Below are positions 8,028-16,100 of a stretch of 36,380 nucleotides of DNA, in pieces. The position numbers were made by a program, and so were the translations under genes. Below the pieces are notes generated by a model, which searched no databases, had not been told where the DNA came from, and saw only the letters and a list, made by a program, of their open reading frames with translations. The stretch comes from Bradyrhizobium lablabi (lineage in GTDB: Bacteria; Pseudomonadota; Alphaproteobacteria; Rhizobiales; Xanthobacteraceae): positions 106,851 to 143,230 of the forward strand of contig NZ_LLYB01000046.1 in the NCBI RefSeq assembly GCF_001440475.1. The letters are read 5' to 3'. Each line of letters opens with the position of its first letter. Position 1 is the stretch's first letter.

Positions 8028-8939
8028 ATGGACGACTTTGCTCCTCGGTTGGGTGGGGGTCGCATGCAAACAACCATTCTGGACGACCATGGACGCGCAT
8101 GGGACGCGCGATCCCCGGCCCTCAGAAGCTTCCTGCACTGCTCACTTCCTGACTTCGATTTTCTGACCTACCTCGTCGAAAATCTTGGATTTGTGGCTGT
8201 CACGAAAATCGCTCCCAATGCGGCGCGCATCCGATTTCGGCCGGAAACGGTGTCCCAGACCAGCATCGCCGCCGCTCTGTACTGTCTTGCTGATATGGGG
8301 ATCGAGCGCACCATCATTTCCGGCCCGGAGCAGTTCGTCGAGAAGCTTTTACCAAGCTTCGCGCAGACGATTGCCTACATTGCCGAGCTGATTGCTACGA
8401 GCCATCAGCAACCTTCTTCCGCATTCACGAGCAGAGAGCTGCCGCTCGAAACACTTCCAAAGACGGACGGAGCACTTTCATCCCTTTTCGCGCAATGGAT
8501 TAATTCGAAGCAGGTTTACGATTCAGCGACGCTGGCCGACGTGCTGGCTAAATCGTTTCGCGCGCGCTTCATGCTTGTCGAGCCCGTGGATGGCCGCCTG
8601 ACCATTACTGACGTTGGATCCGGCTTTGAGATTTTCGGCGAGACCTGGCGGAAGAATGCGCGGGGCCTGCCGATGGAAGAACAACCGGATTACGTTTACG
8701 GCCAGTGGGTGCAAGGCATTTACCGCCGCGTCCAGGAGACGCGACTGCCGCGCCTGGACGAGGTGAACGCCACGATCAGACGGCCAGACAGGAACGATAG
8801 CATTCACTGCCATTATCAGCGTCTCATCCTGCCGTTCACCTGCAACGGGGGGCCATGCCTTCTCGGCGCGTCGGTCGTTGACTTCTGGGAGCAACAATCC
8901 GCCCTAGATCGCCGGGCTGTCGAAGAATGTCCGGCGTAG
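8028..8939 (+). CDS. Uncharacterised protein, possible PAS-like C-terminal domain
   Basis: 303 residues from ATG 8028; an in-frame ATG at 8064 behind a G-rich stretch is an equally good start. I do not recognise the family. The N-terminal half (~30-120) is a compact alpha/beta region (FDFLTYLVENLGFVAVTKI onward). The C-terminal half (~165-290) has a layout like PAS_5-type sensor domains: GSGFEIFGETW, a central helix, then HYQRLILPF and a final LGASVVDFW strand. There is no signal peptide, membrane span or DNA-binding motif. It is the only plus-strand gene between the two operator arrays and faces away from pepM. Its last 36 bp overlap the end of the convergent NTF2-like gene. It may sense a ligand for this locus, but that is a guess. 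Confidence 0.6.
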   Translation: MDDFAPRLGGGRMQTTILDDHGRAWDARSPALRSFLHCSLPDFDFLTYLVENLGFVAVTKIAPNAARIRFRPETVSQTSIAAALYCLADMGIERTIISGPEQFVEKLLPSFAQTIAYIAELIATSHQQPSSAFTSRELPLETLPKTDGALSSLFAQWINSKQVYDSATLADVLAKSFRARFMLVEPVDGRLTITDVGSGFEIFGETWRKNARGLPMEEQPDYVYGQWVQGIYRRVQETRLPRLDEVNATIRRPDRNDSIHCHYQRLILPFTCNGGPCLLGASVVDFWEQQSALDRRAVEECPA

Positions 8940-9299
8940 ATCAATCCGCCCTTCCCTGATGCGGTAGACATCTGCAAAACGCATGCTGAGATCGCGCCCA
9001 TTCTTGGCAACGCCGGAAAAGCTGCCCCAGCACGCAATGTTTGCGCCGTCGCTCAGCACCCGCTCGACGCGGTGCTGGCCGAGCGAAATAATCCGTTTCG
9101 TCAGGTAGAAGTCCAGGATAGCCGGCTTTCCGACGAACGGCTCATAACCCGGTCGTTCGTAGATTGCCTCGTCATGGAGAAATTCGGATAGCCCTGCCCA
9201 GTCCCGGCCGTCGATGCAACCGAACAACCCTTTGACTAGCCCTTCCGGATCCTCGTGATCCAATGTTCGGATGTTCATACCCGCCTCGCCTTGCGACAT
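8904..9299 (-). CDS. NTF2-like/SnoaL-type small cone-fold protein
   Basis: 131 residues from ATG 9299, whose A is shared with the stop of the upstream gene (TGATG), indicating translational coupling. The sequence is typical of NTF2-like/SnoaL proteins: an N-terminal helix pair (EDPEGLVKGLFGCIDGRDWAGL), LHDEAIYERPGYEPFVGKPAI, then a curved sheet ending in FADVYRIREGRID. Such folds serve as isomerases, hydrolases, dehydratases or binding partners in secondary metabolism, so no reaction can be assigned. The paired gene 9299-10081 presumably acts with it. Both read away from the AGTTGAT array at 10156-10215. Confidence 0.72.
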   Translation of the reverse strand: MSQGEAGMNIRTLDHEDPEGLVKGLFGCIDGRDWAGLSEFLHDEAIYERPGYEPFVGKPAILDFYLTKRIISLGQHRVERVLSDGANIACWGSFSGVAKNGRDLSMRFADVYRIREGRIDLRRTFFDSPAI

Positions 9300-10081
9300 C
9301 AGTGATTCGCCTCCTCGGCAACGCGGGACTCGATGACAGGAACGGCAACCCGACCCATCATGGTTGCGAGATCGGCGAGGAGTTCGTCTGACGGCATCCA
9401 GCCCAGTCCGCAACGCATCTCGCCAAGCGGCGACGCCACAAGTTCGATGCAGCTACGCTCGATCTTCGTGTATCCGGCACGCTCCGCCAAGCCGCCGGCA
9501 ATGACGCCATCGGCCATCATGCCGATCGTGAAATCGCTATTCCAGCGTGTGAAGGCATATGCCCGCCCAATGCGCGACTGGATGGATGCAAGGTCCTTGC
9601 CTCTGAAATCGCGCCGATACCAGACGGCACCGGAAAAGACCACGCGCCCGTTGATTTTCTCGGCAATCGGCGTGGTGATCTTGCAGCGATCTCCACGCGC
9701 GAATGCGGCATCGGGATCGGCAAAGAACATTCGCAGCGAAGCTGCTTCGTCCTTGAGAGACGTTTCCGGCCAATCAAAGATGCGCCCCGCCTGGGTTGTG
9801 ACGACCTCCCCATGCTTGTTCCGCCCGATCAGGACAAAGGCTGTCTCCGGCGTAACGCCGCCCAAAGCCTCGTCAAAAACCGGCACAAGCGGGCGCCAGC
9901 TATCGGAATTGCTCCTGTTGGCTTCAAGGAGATCCTGCAGGCTGCCAAAGGACAGTGTTACGCCGAGATCCCTTGCAGCGGTGTCCGCCCAGAGGAAGAA
10001 CCGCCCGAGCAGGTCCACGGGGCCGTATTTGATCTTGAGATGAGCAGGCAGGCGCCCTGATCTCGGAAGAGGCTCTTGCAT
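9299..10081 (-). CDS. Uncharacterised protein, weakly GNAT-like
   Basis: 260 residues from ATG 10081. I do not firmly recognise the family. Residues ~100-120 (ETAFVLIGRNKHGEVVTTQAGRIF) and the later WYRRDFRGKDLASIQSRIGRAYAF (~170-195), followed by GGLAERAGYTKIERS, have the strand order and RG-x-x-L turn of a GNAT N-acyltransferase, but the acetyl-CoA P-loop consensus is not clear. There is no signal peptide. It is the first gene of a two-gene unit with the NTF2-like gene (TGATG junction) and lies immediately downstream, on the minus strand, of the AGTTGAT repeats shared with pepM. It is therefore probably part of the same regulon. A role in acylating the phosphonate or its precursor is only a possibility. 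Confidence 0.6.
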   Translation of the reverse strand: MQEPLPRSGRLPAHLKIKYGPVDLLGRFFLWADTAARDLGVTLSFGSLQDLLEANRSNSDSWRPLVPVFDEALGGVTPETAFVLIGRNKHGEVVTTQAGRIFDWPETSLKDEAASLRMFFADPDAAFARGDRCKITTPIAEKINGRVVFSGAVWYRRDFRGKDLASIQSRIGRAYAFTRWNSDFTIGMMADGVIAGGLAERAGYTKIERSCIELVASPLGEMRCGLGWMPSDELLADLATMMGRVAVPVIESRVAEEANH

Positions 10082-10155
10082 GGGCTATACATTCCCCCAT
10101 TCTCACATCGTGTGGTTGAGGGCTAATAATCCGTGCATTTGTAACCCGCATGACA

Positions 10156-10215
10156 TAATTCTAGTTGATATTACCGCCTAGGAGTTGATATGCCATTTCC
10201 ACCATTCCAGTTGAT
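10156..10215. promoter_or_regulatory. Array of three AGTTGAT operator-like repeats before the XRE gene
   Basis: AGTTGAT occurs at 10163-10169, 10183-10189 and 10209-10215 (spacings 20 and 26 bp). The first copy extends to TAATTCTAGTTGAT, identical over 14 bp to the repeat upstream of pepM. The second and third are more degenerate (CTAGGAGTTGATA, CATTCCAGTTGATT). The array sits between the minus-strand gene at 10081 and the XRE gene at 10248, so it could control both, including autoregulation. Confidence 0.6.
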
Positions 10216-10247
10216 TGTACCCAGCAAGAATTCAACCGCGGTGATTG

Positions 10248-10724
10248 ATGCCTTCTGAACCTTCCGCGAAGAAATCGAAATCCCGTGCGCCGAACAGGCG
10301 CGGCGGCAAAATCAGGATTTCGTCGAAGAAGCCGACTCACGTCGACGAACACGTTGGGAAGCGGCTGCGTCTCAGGCGCAATCTCCTTGGCCTGAGTCAG
10401 GACGAACTGGCAAGGCGTCTTGGACTGACGTCGCAGCTCATCCAAAAGTACGAGGCCGGGGAAACCCGGATCAGCGCATCGAGACTTTACGGCATCGCTA
10501 CACAGCTTGCCGTCCCGATCACATGGTTCTTCGACGAGCTGGAAGGCAAGAAGCGACCGTCCGCCGAATCCAGGCAAACCTCCGAAGCGCAGGATTGGAG
10601 TGAACTCGTCACGAAGCGAGAGTCGCGTCAGCTCCTCGAGCTGTATTTCGGCATCAATGACGAGCGCCTGCGCCGAAAAGTGATGGAAGTCGCGCAGCTT
10701 CTGAAGGCAACTGACGCTGAATAG
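10248..10724 (+). CDS. XRE-family helix-turn-helix regulator
   Basis: 158 residues from ATG 10248 (a TTG lies directly before it). A basic, disordered N-terminus of ~33 residues (KKSKSRAPNRRGGKIRIS) precedes a Cro/CI-type HTH at ~36-92: VGKRLRLRRNLLGLSQDELA, LTSQLIQKYEAGETRIS, then a helix ending ITWFFDEL. The C-terminal ~60 residues are helical, with no enzyme or cupin domain. This architecture is common for alphaproteobacterial one-domain XRE regulators. It lies 33 bp after the last AGTTGAT copy, so it probably binds that array and the twin repeats before pepM. Whether it represses or activates is not visible. It converges on the LysR gene, 43 bp apart. Confidence 0.85.
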   Translation: MPSEPSAKKSKSRAPNRRGGKIRISSKKPTHVDEHVGKRLRLRRNLLGLSQDELARRLGLTSQLIQKYEAGETRISASRLYGIATQLAVPITWFFDELEGKKRPSAESRQTSEAQDWSELVTKRESRQLLELYFGINDERLRRKVMEVAQLLKATDAE

Positions 10725-10767
10725 GAGCCAGCAGGAAACGGGAGTGACGCGAACTGCGTCGTCGGCC

Positions 10768-11706
10768 TCACGATGATGAAGAGCTGAGGCGTGACCCGTC
10801 CATTGCGGGAGGGAAGCCGATAGCGTCCCCATAGGGCGACATGCGGTGCGCGTGAAAGAACAGCTCGACCAGCCGCCCCCGTTTGCCCGCGAGGGAAAAG
10901 ATGTATTCCGGCGACTCCGCTTCCATCTCGGCAATCAAGACCTTCGCGATCCGGTCAACGCGGCTCGAGCCATGCTCCCAGCCGAAGCCTATGCCGAGCT
11001 TGTTCGCGACCGCCTCCAGCATGCCTTCCCGCGTATTGACGACGATCGCAGGCATTGGGCGCAGTCCCGCCAGCCGGAAGGCTTTATCGACCGTGCGCTG
11101 TGCCGAGGAGTCGCGGGAGCGAAACACCAGCGGGTGCTCCATCAGGTTTACAATCGCAACCGGTGTCTGGCTGGCCAGCGTGTAGCCCGGATGGCACATC
11201 GCCACCACGCGCTGCTGGATGCAGGCTTCGCGGCGAAAACGGTTGTCGTCGGGGACTTCGGGCAGCACGGCAACATCGACCCGCTGGTCCACCACCGCGC
11301 CGACAATGGTCGACCAGCTGCCGATCTCTATGCTGATCTGGACCTTCGGGAACAGCTTTCGAAAGGTCGCGATCAGCAACATGCCGGGCATGGCGTTGCC
11401 GAGCCCGATGCGCAACTCGCCGCCCGACAATTCGTCACGCTGCTGCAGGATCGCGAGCGCTTCGGCTTCGATCGATTGCACCTTGTTGGTCGCAGCATAG
11501 AGCCTGCGACAAAGCGTCGTCGCGATCAGCGTGTGTCCGTGGCGGTCGAACAACGCTACCTCGTATTCAGCCTCCAGCTCGCGCACGAGCTGGGCCACCG
11601 CCGGCTGCGAAACCCCTAGCCGGCGTGCTGCGGCAGCAAATGTGCCGGTCTCGAATACCGCATTGACCGCGCGCACGCGGGACCAGGTCAACGCCACAGC
11701 GCACAT
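10768..11706 (-). CDS. LysR-family transcriptional regulator of the phosphodiester-uptake operon
   Basis: 312 residues from ATG 11706. The N-terminal LysR HTH is clear: LTWSRVRAVNAVFETGTFAAAARRLGVSQPAVAQLVRELE at ~6-45. The effector-binding domain (~90-295) starts SGGELRIGLGNAMPG. An open frame continues far upstream, but it is antisense to the ABC operon start and is not family sequence. The immediate ribosome site is weak (GGGA adjacent to the ATG). It is divergent from the ABC ATPase gene 160 bp away, the classical layout for a LysR regulator of the opposite operon. The effector is probably the transported compound or a product of its hydrolysis, which is inferred. Confidence 0.87.
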   Translation of the reverse strand: MCAVALTWSRVRAVNAVFETGTFAAAARRLGVSQPAVAQLVRELEAEYEVALFDRHGHTLIATTLCRRLYAATNKVQSIEAEALAILQQRDELSGGELRIGLGNAMPGMLLIATFRKLFPKVQISIEIGSWSTIVGAVVDQRVDVAVLPEVPDDNRFRREACIQQRVVAMCHPGYTLASQTPVAIVNLMEHPLVFRSRDSSAQRTVDKAFRLAGLRPMPAIVVNTREGMLEAVANKLGIGFGWEHGSSRVDRIAKVLIAEMEAESPEYIFSLAGKRGRLVELFFHAHRMSPYGDAIGFPPAMDGSRLSSSSS

Positions 11707-11768
11707 TCCCAGGTTGCGGCCGACGTTCCGACGTTTCAAACACGGCCAAAAGGACTTCTTGGGTCCAG

Positions 11769-11794
11769 CATAAGATTGGCCTTTGAACGTTATG
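11769..11794. promoter_or_regulatory. Possible LysR-binding dyad CATAA-N16-TTATG
   Basis: CATAA at 11769-11773 and TTATG at 11790-11794 form an interrupted dyad in the 160-bp region between the LysR gene and the ABC operon. Position fits an autoregulatory site, but the arms are short and the spacing is not a textbook T-N11-A box. Confidence 0.25.
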
Positions 11795-11866
11795 TGACTG
11801 TCAGACCGTCCGCCTAACCCTGTGCGCAACGCAATGCAGCCCGGCACACGGGGACAGGTACGGGAA

Positions 11867-13018
11867 ATGGCGCGGATTGAGCTCAACGGTATTCGAAAGT
11901 CGTTTGATGCCACCGAAGTGCTGGGGGGTATCGATCTCACCATTGAAAACGGCGACTTCCTCTCGCTGGTCGGGCCATCAGGCTGCGGCAAGTCGACCCT
12001 GTTGCGCATCATCGCCGGCCTCGAGCCGCAGAGCGCGGGCCAGGTAACCATCGACGGCAGCATCGTGGATGGCATCCGCCCAAGCGCGCGCAATCTCGCG
12101 ATGGTGTTCCAGTCCTATGCGCTCTATCCGCATTTGAGCGCCTTCGACAACATGGCGGTGCCGCTGCGCATGCGCCGCCTGTCGACCGTCGAGCGCCTGC
12201 CGCTGCTCGGTTCGCTGCTGCCCGGTCGCCGCCGCGAGGAGCGGATCATTCGCGCCGATATCGATAAGGTCGCGGCCCAACTTGAAATCTCCCATCTGCT
12301 GCAGCGCAAGCCCGCACAATTGTCGGGCGGTCAACGCCAGCGCGTGGCGGTCGGGCGCGCCATGGTGCGCCAGCCCGAAGCGTTCCTGTTCGACGAGCCG
12401 CTTTCCAACCTCGACGCCAAACTGCGCGTGCACATGCGCGCCGAGCTGGCGGAGCTGCATCGCAGCCTGAGAAGCACCTTCATTTACGTGACGCACGACC
12501 AGGCCGAGGCAATGACGATGTCGAGCCGGCTTGCCGTGATGATCGGCGGCGAGCTGGTGCAGGTCGGCAGGCCCGCCGAGATCTACGATAACCCTCGCGA
12601 CGTCAGGGTCGCGGAATTCGTCGGCAGCCCGAAGATCAACATGATGCCGGGCCGGATCCGCGACGACAGCCGGATCGAGGTTTTTGGCCACGTCCTTCGG
12701 CTAGCCAGCTCTCAGCCGCCGGGAAATTGCAGCATCGGGGTTCGCTCGGAGCGGATCGAGCTTGGCAGTGGCCCGTTCTCGGGCGCCGTCATCCATGTCG
12801 AGAACATGGGCGCGGAAGCCTTCGTTCATATCGGCCTGAACGGCACCGAGGCGCGGCTGGTCGCACGTGTCAACGACGTCAGGCGGCTGCCCGATATCGG
12901 AAGCCACCTCTCCTTCAACTTCGCTGCCGACGCCGTGCGCGCCTTCAACAGCGCGGGCAAACGCATCGACGTGACGGCAGAACAGCCCGAGCGGATCAGG
13001 GAGCGCGCCGTTGTCTGA
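11867..13018 (+). CDS. ugpC: ABC transporter ATP-binding protein, UgpC/MalK type
   Basis: 383 residues from ATG 11867. Walker A GPSGCGKST (36-44), Q-loop FQSYALYPHL (81-90), signature LSGGQ (152-156), Walker B FLFDEP (173-178) and the switch-His segment VTHDQAEAMT are all intact. A C-terminal TOBE/OB region follows (~250-383), as in ATPases serving sugar and glycerol-3-phosphate importers. A basic insertion of ~25 residues (LPLLGSLLPGRRREERI, ~111-127) lies between the Q-loop and the signature, longer than in MalK/UgpC. It powers the two permeases that follow and overlaps the first by 8 bp. The Ugp name is by analogy; the phosphodiesterase at the operon end favours a phosphate-ester substrate. 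Confidence 0.88.
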   Translation: MARIELNGIRKSFDATEVLGGIDLTIENGDFLSLVGPSGCGKSTLLRIIAGLEPQSAGQVTIDGSIVDGIRPSARNLAMVFQSYALYPHLSAFDNMAVPLRMRRLSTVERLPLLGSLLPGRRREERIIRADIDKVAAQLEISHLLQRKPAQLSGGQRQRVAVGRAMVRQPEAFLFDEPLSNLDAKLRVHMRAELAELHRSLRSTFIYVTHDQAEAMTMSSRLAVMIGGELVQVGRPAEIYDNPRDVRVAEFVGSPKINMMPGRIRDDSRIEVFGHVLRLASSQPPGNCSIGVRSERIELGSGPFSGAVIHVENMGAEAFVHIGLNGTEARLVARVNDVRRLPDIGSHLSFNFAADAVRAFNSAGKRIDVTAEQPERIRERAVV

Positions 13019-13952
13019 CAACGTGGCCACGATCGGCGGCGTAACCGTCCGCCTTCCCGTCCCTGCGACGGCGCAGCGCCGCGGCCGCTTGTCGTTGACG
13101 CCCTATGGACTGGTGGCGCCGGCGCTGACGCTGATGCTGATAATGCTGCTCGGCCCGCTGGCCGGCGTGATTGCGCTGTCGTTCACCGACTATCAGCTCG
13201 GCGCACCGAGCCTGTCCTGGATCGGGCTTGCCAACTATCACGAGATGTTCGGCGACAGGGTGTTCTGGACCTCGCTGCGCAACACGCTTGTCTATGTCGG
13301 CATCGTGGTGCCCGGTGCGGTCACCACCGGGCTTGCCATTGCGCTGCTGATCCAGAGCGGCACCAGCCTGCGCAGCCTCTATCGCACCATCTACTTCCTG
13401 CCGGTCATGGCGACGCTGATCGCGATGGCCGTCGTGTGGGAGTTCATGCTGCATCCGCAGTTCGGCCTGGTGAACGGCGTGCTGCGCGAGATCGGCATTG
13501 CCGGCCCGAGCTGGCTGCAGGACCGCAGCACCGCGCTCTACGCGCTGTGCGCGATCGGCATATGGCAGGCGGCGGGCTTCAACATGGTGCTGTTCCTGGC
13601 CGGCCTCGTCTCGATCCCGAAACAGCTCTATGAAGCCGCCGAGATCGACGGCGCTGCAAGCGCCTGGGCGCGCTTCCGGCTGGTGACCTGGCCGCTGCTG
13701 CGGCCGGTGACGACCTTTGTGGTCGTGATATCGGGCATCCGCTCCTTCCAGGTGTTCGACACCGTACATGTATTGACCAAGGGCGGGCCGTCGAAATCCA
13801 CCGAGGTGCTGATCCACAGCATGTACACGGAAGGGTTCGAGTTCTTCCGCTCAGGCTATGGCGCGGCGCTCACCGTGGTGTTCCTGACCTTCATCCTGCT
13901 GCTCACGCTCATCAAATCGAGGCTCGCCGATCGCGGCGTGCAATACGCATGA
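13011..13952 (+). CDS. ugpA: ABC transporter permease, UgpA-like
   Basis: 313 residues from TTG 13011, which overlaps the ATPase gene by 8 bp and has GAG six bases upstream; GTG 13023 is an alternative. Six transmembrane helices are visible, from LVAPALTLMLIMLLGPLAGV (~35-55) to LTVVFLTFILLLTLI at the C-terminus. The cytoplasmic EAA loop EAAEIDGAASAWARFRLVTW (~206-225), which docks the ATPase, is well preserved. It is a MalF/UgpA-type inner-membrane subunit of a carbohydrate-class importer (CUT1). The next permease starts in a 4-bp overlap (ATGA). The substrate is discussed under the binding protein. Confidence 0.88.
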   Translation: MSDNVATIGGVTVRLPVPATAQRRGRLSLTPYGLVAPALTLMLIMLLGPLAGVIALSFTDYQLGAPSLSWIGLANYHEMFGDRVFWTSLRNTLVYVGIVVPGAVTTGLAIALLIQSGTSLRSLYRTIYFLPVMATLIAMAVVWEFMLHPQFGLVNGVLREIGIAGPSWLQDRSTALYALCAIGIWQAAGFNMVLFLAGLVSIPKQLYEAAEIDGAASAWARFRLVTWPLLRPVTTFVVVISGIRSFQVFDTVHVLTKGGPSKSTEVLIHSMYTEGFEFFRSGYGAALTVVFLTFILLLTLIKSRLADRGVQYA

Positions 13953-14785
13953 CGACGCCTGCGAAACTCTCGCTCTGGTCGGTGGTCCGCCACATCCTGC
14001 TCGTCGCGGGCGCCGTCGTGATGCTGCTGCCGTTTGTCTGGATGATCTCCACGGCGTCGAAGCCGCCGTCGGAAGTGTTTTCCAGCGAGCTCCATCTTAT
14101 TCCGCACCAATTCGCGCTGTGGGAGAATTTGCAGACAGCGTTCGCCAAAGCCAATCTCTGGCGCTTTCTGCTCAACGGCGTGATGGTCACCGTCTCGATC
14201 TTCGTCCTGCAGGTACTCGTCGCCCTGCCCGCGGCCTACGCGCTGGCAAAATTGCGCTTCATCGGCCGCAACGCGTTGTTTGCGCTGGTGTTGTTCGGCA
14301 TCCTGATCCCGCCGCAGGCGACCGCCATTCCGGTGTTTCTGCTCCTGCACAAGCTCGGCGTCCTCGACAGCTACGCCGCGCTGGTGCTGCCCTTCACCAT
14401 TTCCGTGTTCGGCATTTTCCTGATGCGCCAGTTCTTTCGTAACGTTCCCGACGATCTCGTCGACGCGGCGCGGATGGATGGCATTTCCGAGTTCGGCATC
14501 GTCTGGCGGGTGATGCTGCCGGCCGCGATCCCGGCGGTGACCGCCTTTGGCATCTTCTCCGTGGTTGCGCACTGGAATGACTATTTCTGGCCGCTGATCG
14601 TGCTCAACAGCGAGCATCTGCGCACGCCACCGCTGGCGGTCGCGCATTTCCGCAATGCCGAGGCCGGCACCAATTACGGGGCGCTGATGGCGGCTGCGAT
14701 GGTGATCATCGCGCCGCTGCTGGTCGCGTTCCTGCTCGCCCAGCGCCGCTTTGTCGAGGGCATCGCGCTCACCGGAATCAAGTAA
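13949..14785 (+). CDS. ugpE: ABC transporter permease, UgpE-like
   Basis: 278 residues from ATG 13949, ATGA overlap with the preceding stop. It has six transmembrane segments, starting ILLVAGAVVMLLPFVWMIST (~15-34). The EAA loop DAARMDGISEFGIVWRVMLP (~171-190) is intact. It is a MalG/UgpE-type permease pairing with the upstream subunit in the inner membrane. The spacing to the binding-protein gene is 31 bp and contains a strong AGAGGGGGAG ribosome site for it. Confidence 0.88.
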   Translation: MTTPAKLSLWSVVRHILLVAGAVVMLLPFVWMISTASKPPSEVFSSELHLIPHQFALWENLQTAFAKANLWRFLLNGVMVTVSIFVLQVLVALPAAYALAKLRFIGRNALFALVLFGILIPPQATAIPVFLLLHKLGVLDSYAALVLPFTISVFGIFLMRQFFRNVPDDLVDAARMDGISEFGIVWRVMLPAAIPAVTAFGIFSVVAHWNDYFWPLIVLNSEHLRTPPLAVAHFRNAEAGTNYGALMAAAMVIIAPLLVAFLLAQRRFVEGIALTGIK

Positions 14786-14816
14786 CGCGTCATCTCAAAC
14801 AGAGGGGGAGTTTTCA

Positions 14817-16100
14817 ATGCTGAAATCCTGGATCGCGGCAGCCGCGCTGTCGCTTGTGGCCAGTGCGTCGCTGGCGCAAACGCAGACCGAAATCGTCATG
14901 CAGTATCCCTATCCGGAGCTGTTCACCGAGACCCACAAGAAGATCTCGGAGGAATTTGCCAAGGTTCAGCCGAACATCAAGGTCACGATGCGCGCGCCGT
15001 ACGAGTCCTACGAGGACGGCACGCAGAAGGTCCTGCGCGAGGCCGTCACCAGTCAGATGCCGGATGTGAGCTTCCAGGGCCTCAACCGCATCCGCGTTCT
15101 CGTCGACAAGAACATCCCGGCCCAGCTCGACGACTACATCGCGGCCGAAAAGGATTTCGACAAGCAGGGTTTCCACCAGGCGATGTTCGACATCGGCACG
15201 GCCAGCGGCAAGGTCTATGCCCTGCCCTTCGCCATCTCGCTGCCCATCGTTTATGTCAATCTCGACCTGGTGAAGCAGGCCGGCGGCGATCCCGCCAATC
15301 TGCCGAAAACCTGGGATGAGCTGATCGCGCTGGCGAAGAAGATCAAGGCGCTCGGCAACGACATCAACGGCGTCACCTACGCCTGGGATATCACCGGCAA
15401 CTGGCTGTGGCAGGCGCCGGTGTTCTCGCGCGGCGGCACCATGCTCAATGCGGATGAGACCCGCGTCGCGTTCAATGCAGCGGAAGGCCAGTTCGCCATG
15501 CGCATGCTCGCCCGCCTCGTCACCGAGGGCGGCATGCCCAATCTCGATCAGCCGGCGATGCGCGCCGCCTTCGCCGCCGGGAAGACGGGTTTCCACATCA
15601 CCTCGACCTCCGACCTCAACAAGGTCACCCAGATGGTCGCCGGCAAGTTCGGGCTGAAGACCCACACGTTCCCCGACGTGGTGTCGCCGAACGGCCGCCT
15701 GCCGGCAGGCGGCAATGTCGTGCTGATCCTGTCGAAGGACAAGGCCAAGCGCGACGCCGCCTGGGAAGTCGTGAAATTCTGGACCGGACCGAAGGGCGCG
15801 GCGATCATGGCCGAGACCACCGGCTACATGCCGCCGAACAAGGTCGCCAACGAGGTCTATCTCAGGGATTTCTACGTCAACAACCCGAACAACTACACCG
15901 CCGTGAGCCAGCTCGCGCTGCTCACCAAATGGTATGCCTTCCCCGGCGACAACGGGCTGAAGATTACCGACGTGATCAAGGATCACCTCAACTCGGTCGT
16001 ATCAGGCGCGCGGACGAAGGAGCCGGATGCGGTGCTGGCAGACATGGCGACCGATGTGCAGAAACTGCTGCCCAAGACCACCGGCACGGCGGTCCGATGA
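14817..16100 (+). CDS. ugpB: Periplasmic solute-binding protein, UgpB-like (extracellular family 1)
   Basis: 427 residues from ATG 14817, preceded by AGAGGGGGAG. A signal peptide (MLKSWIAAAALSLVASASLA, ~1-20) is followed by the mature family-1 binding fold, with YESYEDGTQKVLREAV and SQMPDVSFQG typical of UgpB-like proteins, and a C-terminal hinge segment TGYMPPNK. It delivers substrate in the periplasm to the preceding permeases. Known relatives bind maltose-type sugars, glycerol-3-phosphate or glycerophosphodiesters. The adjoining GpdQ-like gene, joined by an ATGA overlap, points to a glycerophosphodiester or similar ester. Specificity residues were not resolved. Confidence 0.87.
   Translation: MLKSWIAAAALSLVASASLAQTQTEIVMQYPYPELFTETHKKISEEFAKVQPNIKVTMRAPYESYEDGTQKVLREAVTSQMPDVSFQGLNRIRVLVDKNIPAQLDDYIAAEKDFDKQGFHQAMFDIGTASGKVYALPFAISLPIVYVNLDLVKQAGGDPANLPKTWDELIALAKKIKALGNDINGVTYAWDITGNWLWQAPVFSRGGTMLNADETRVAFNAAEGQFAMRMLARLVTEGGMPNLDQPAMRAAFAAGKTGFHITSTSDLNKVTQMVAGKFGLKTHTFPDVVSPNGRLPAGGNVVLILSKDKAKRDAAWEVVKFWTGPKGAAIMAETTGYMPPNKVANEVYLRDFYVNNPNNYTAVSQLALLTKWYAFPGDNGLKITDVIKDHLNSVVSGARTKEPDAVLADMATDVQKLLPKTTGTAVR

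Noticed and set aside
14814..15986. Minus-strand open frame (~390 codons) opposite the binding-protein gene
   Set aside because: Antisense to a secreted binding protein with signal peptide and strong ribosome site; no domain seen.
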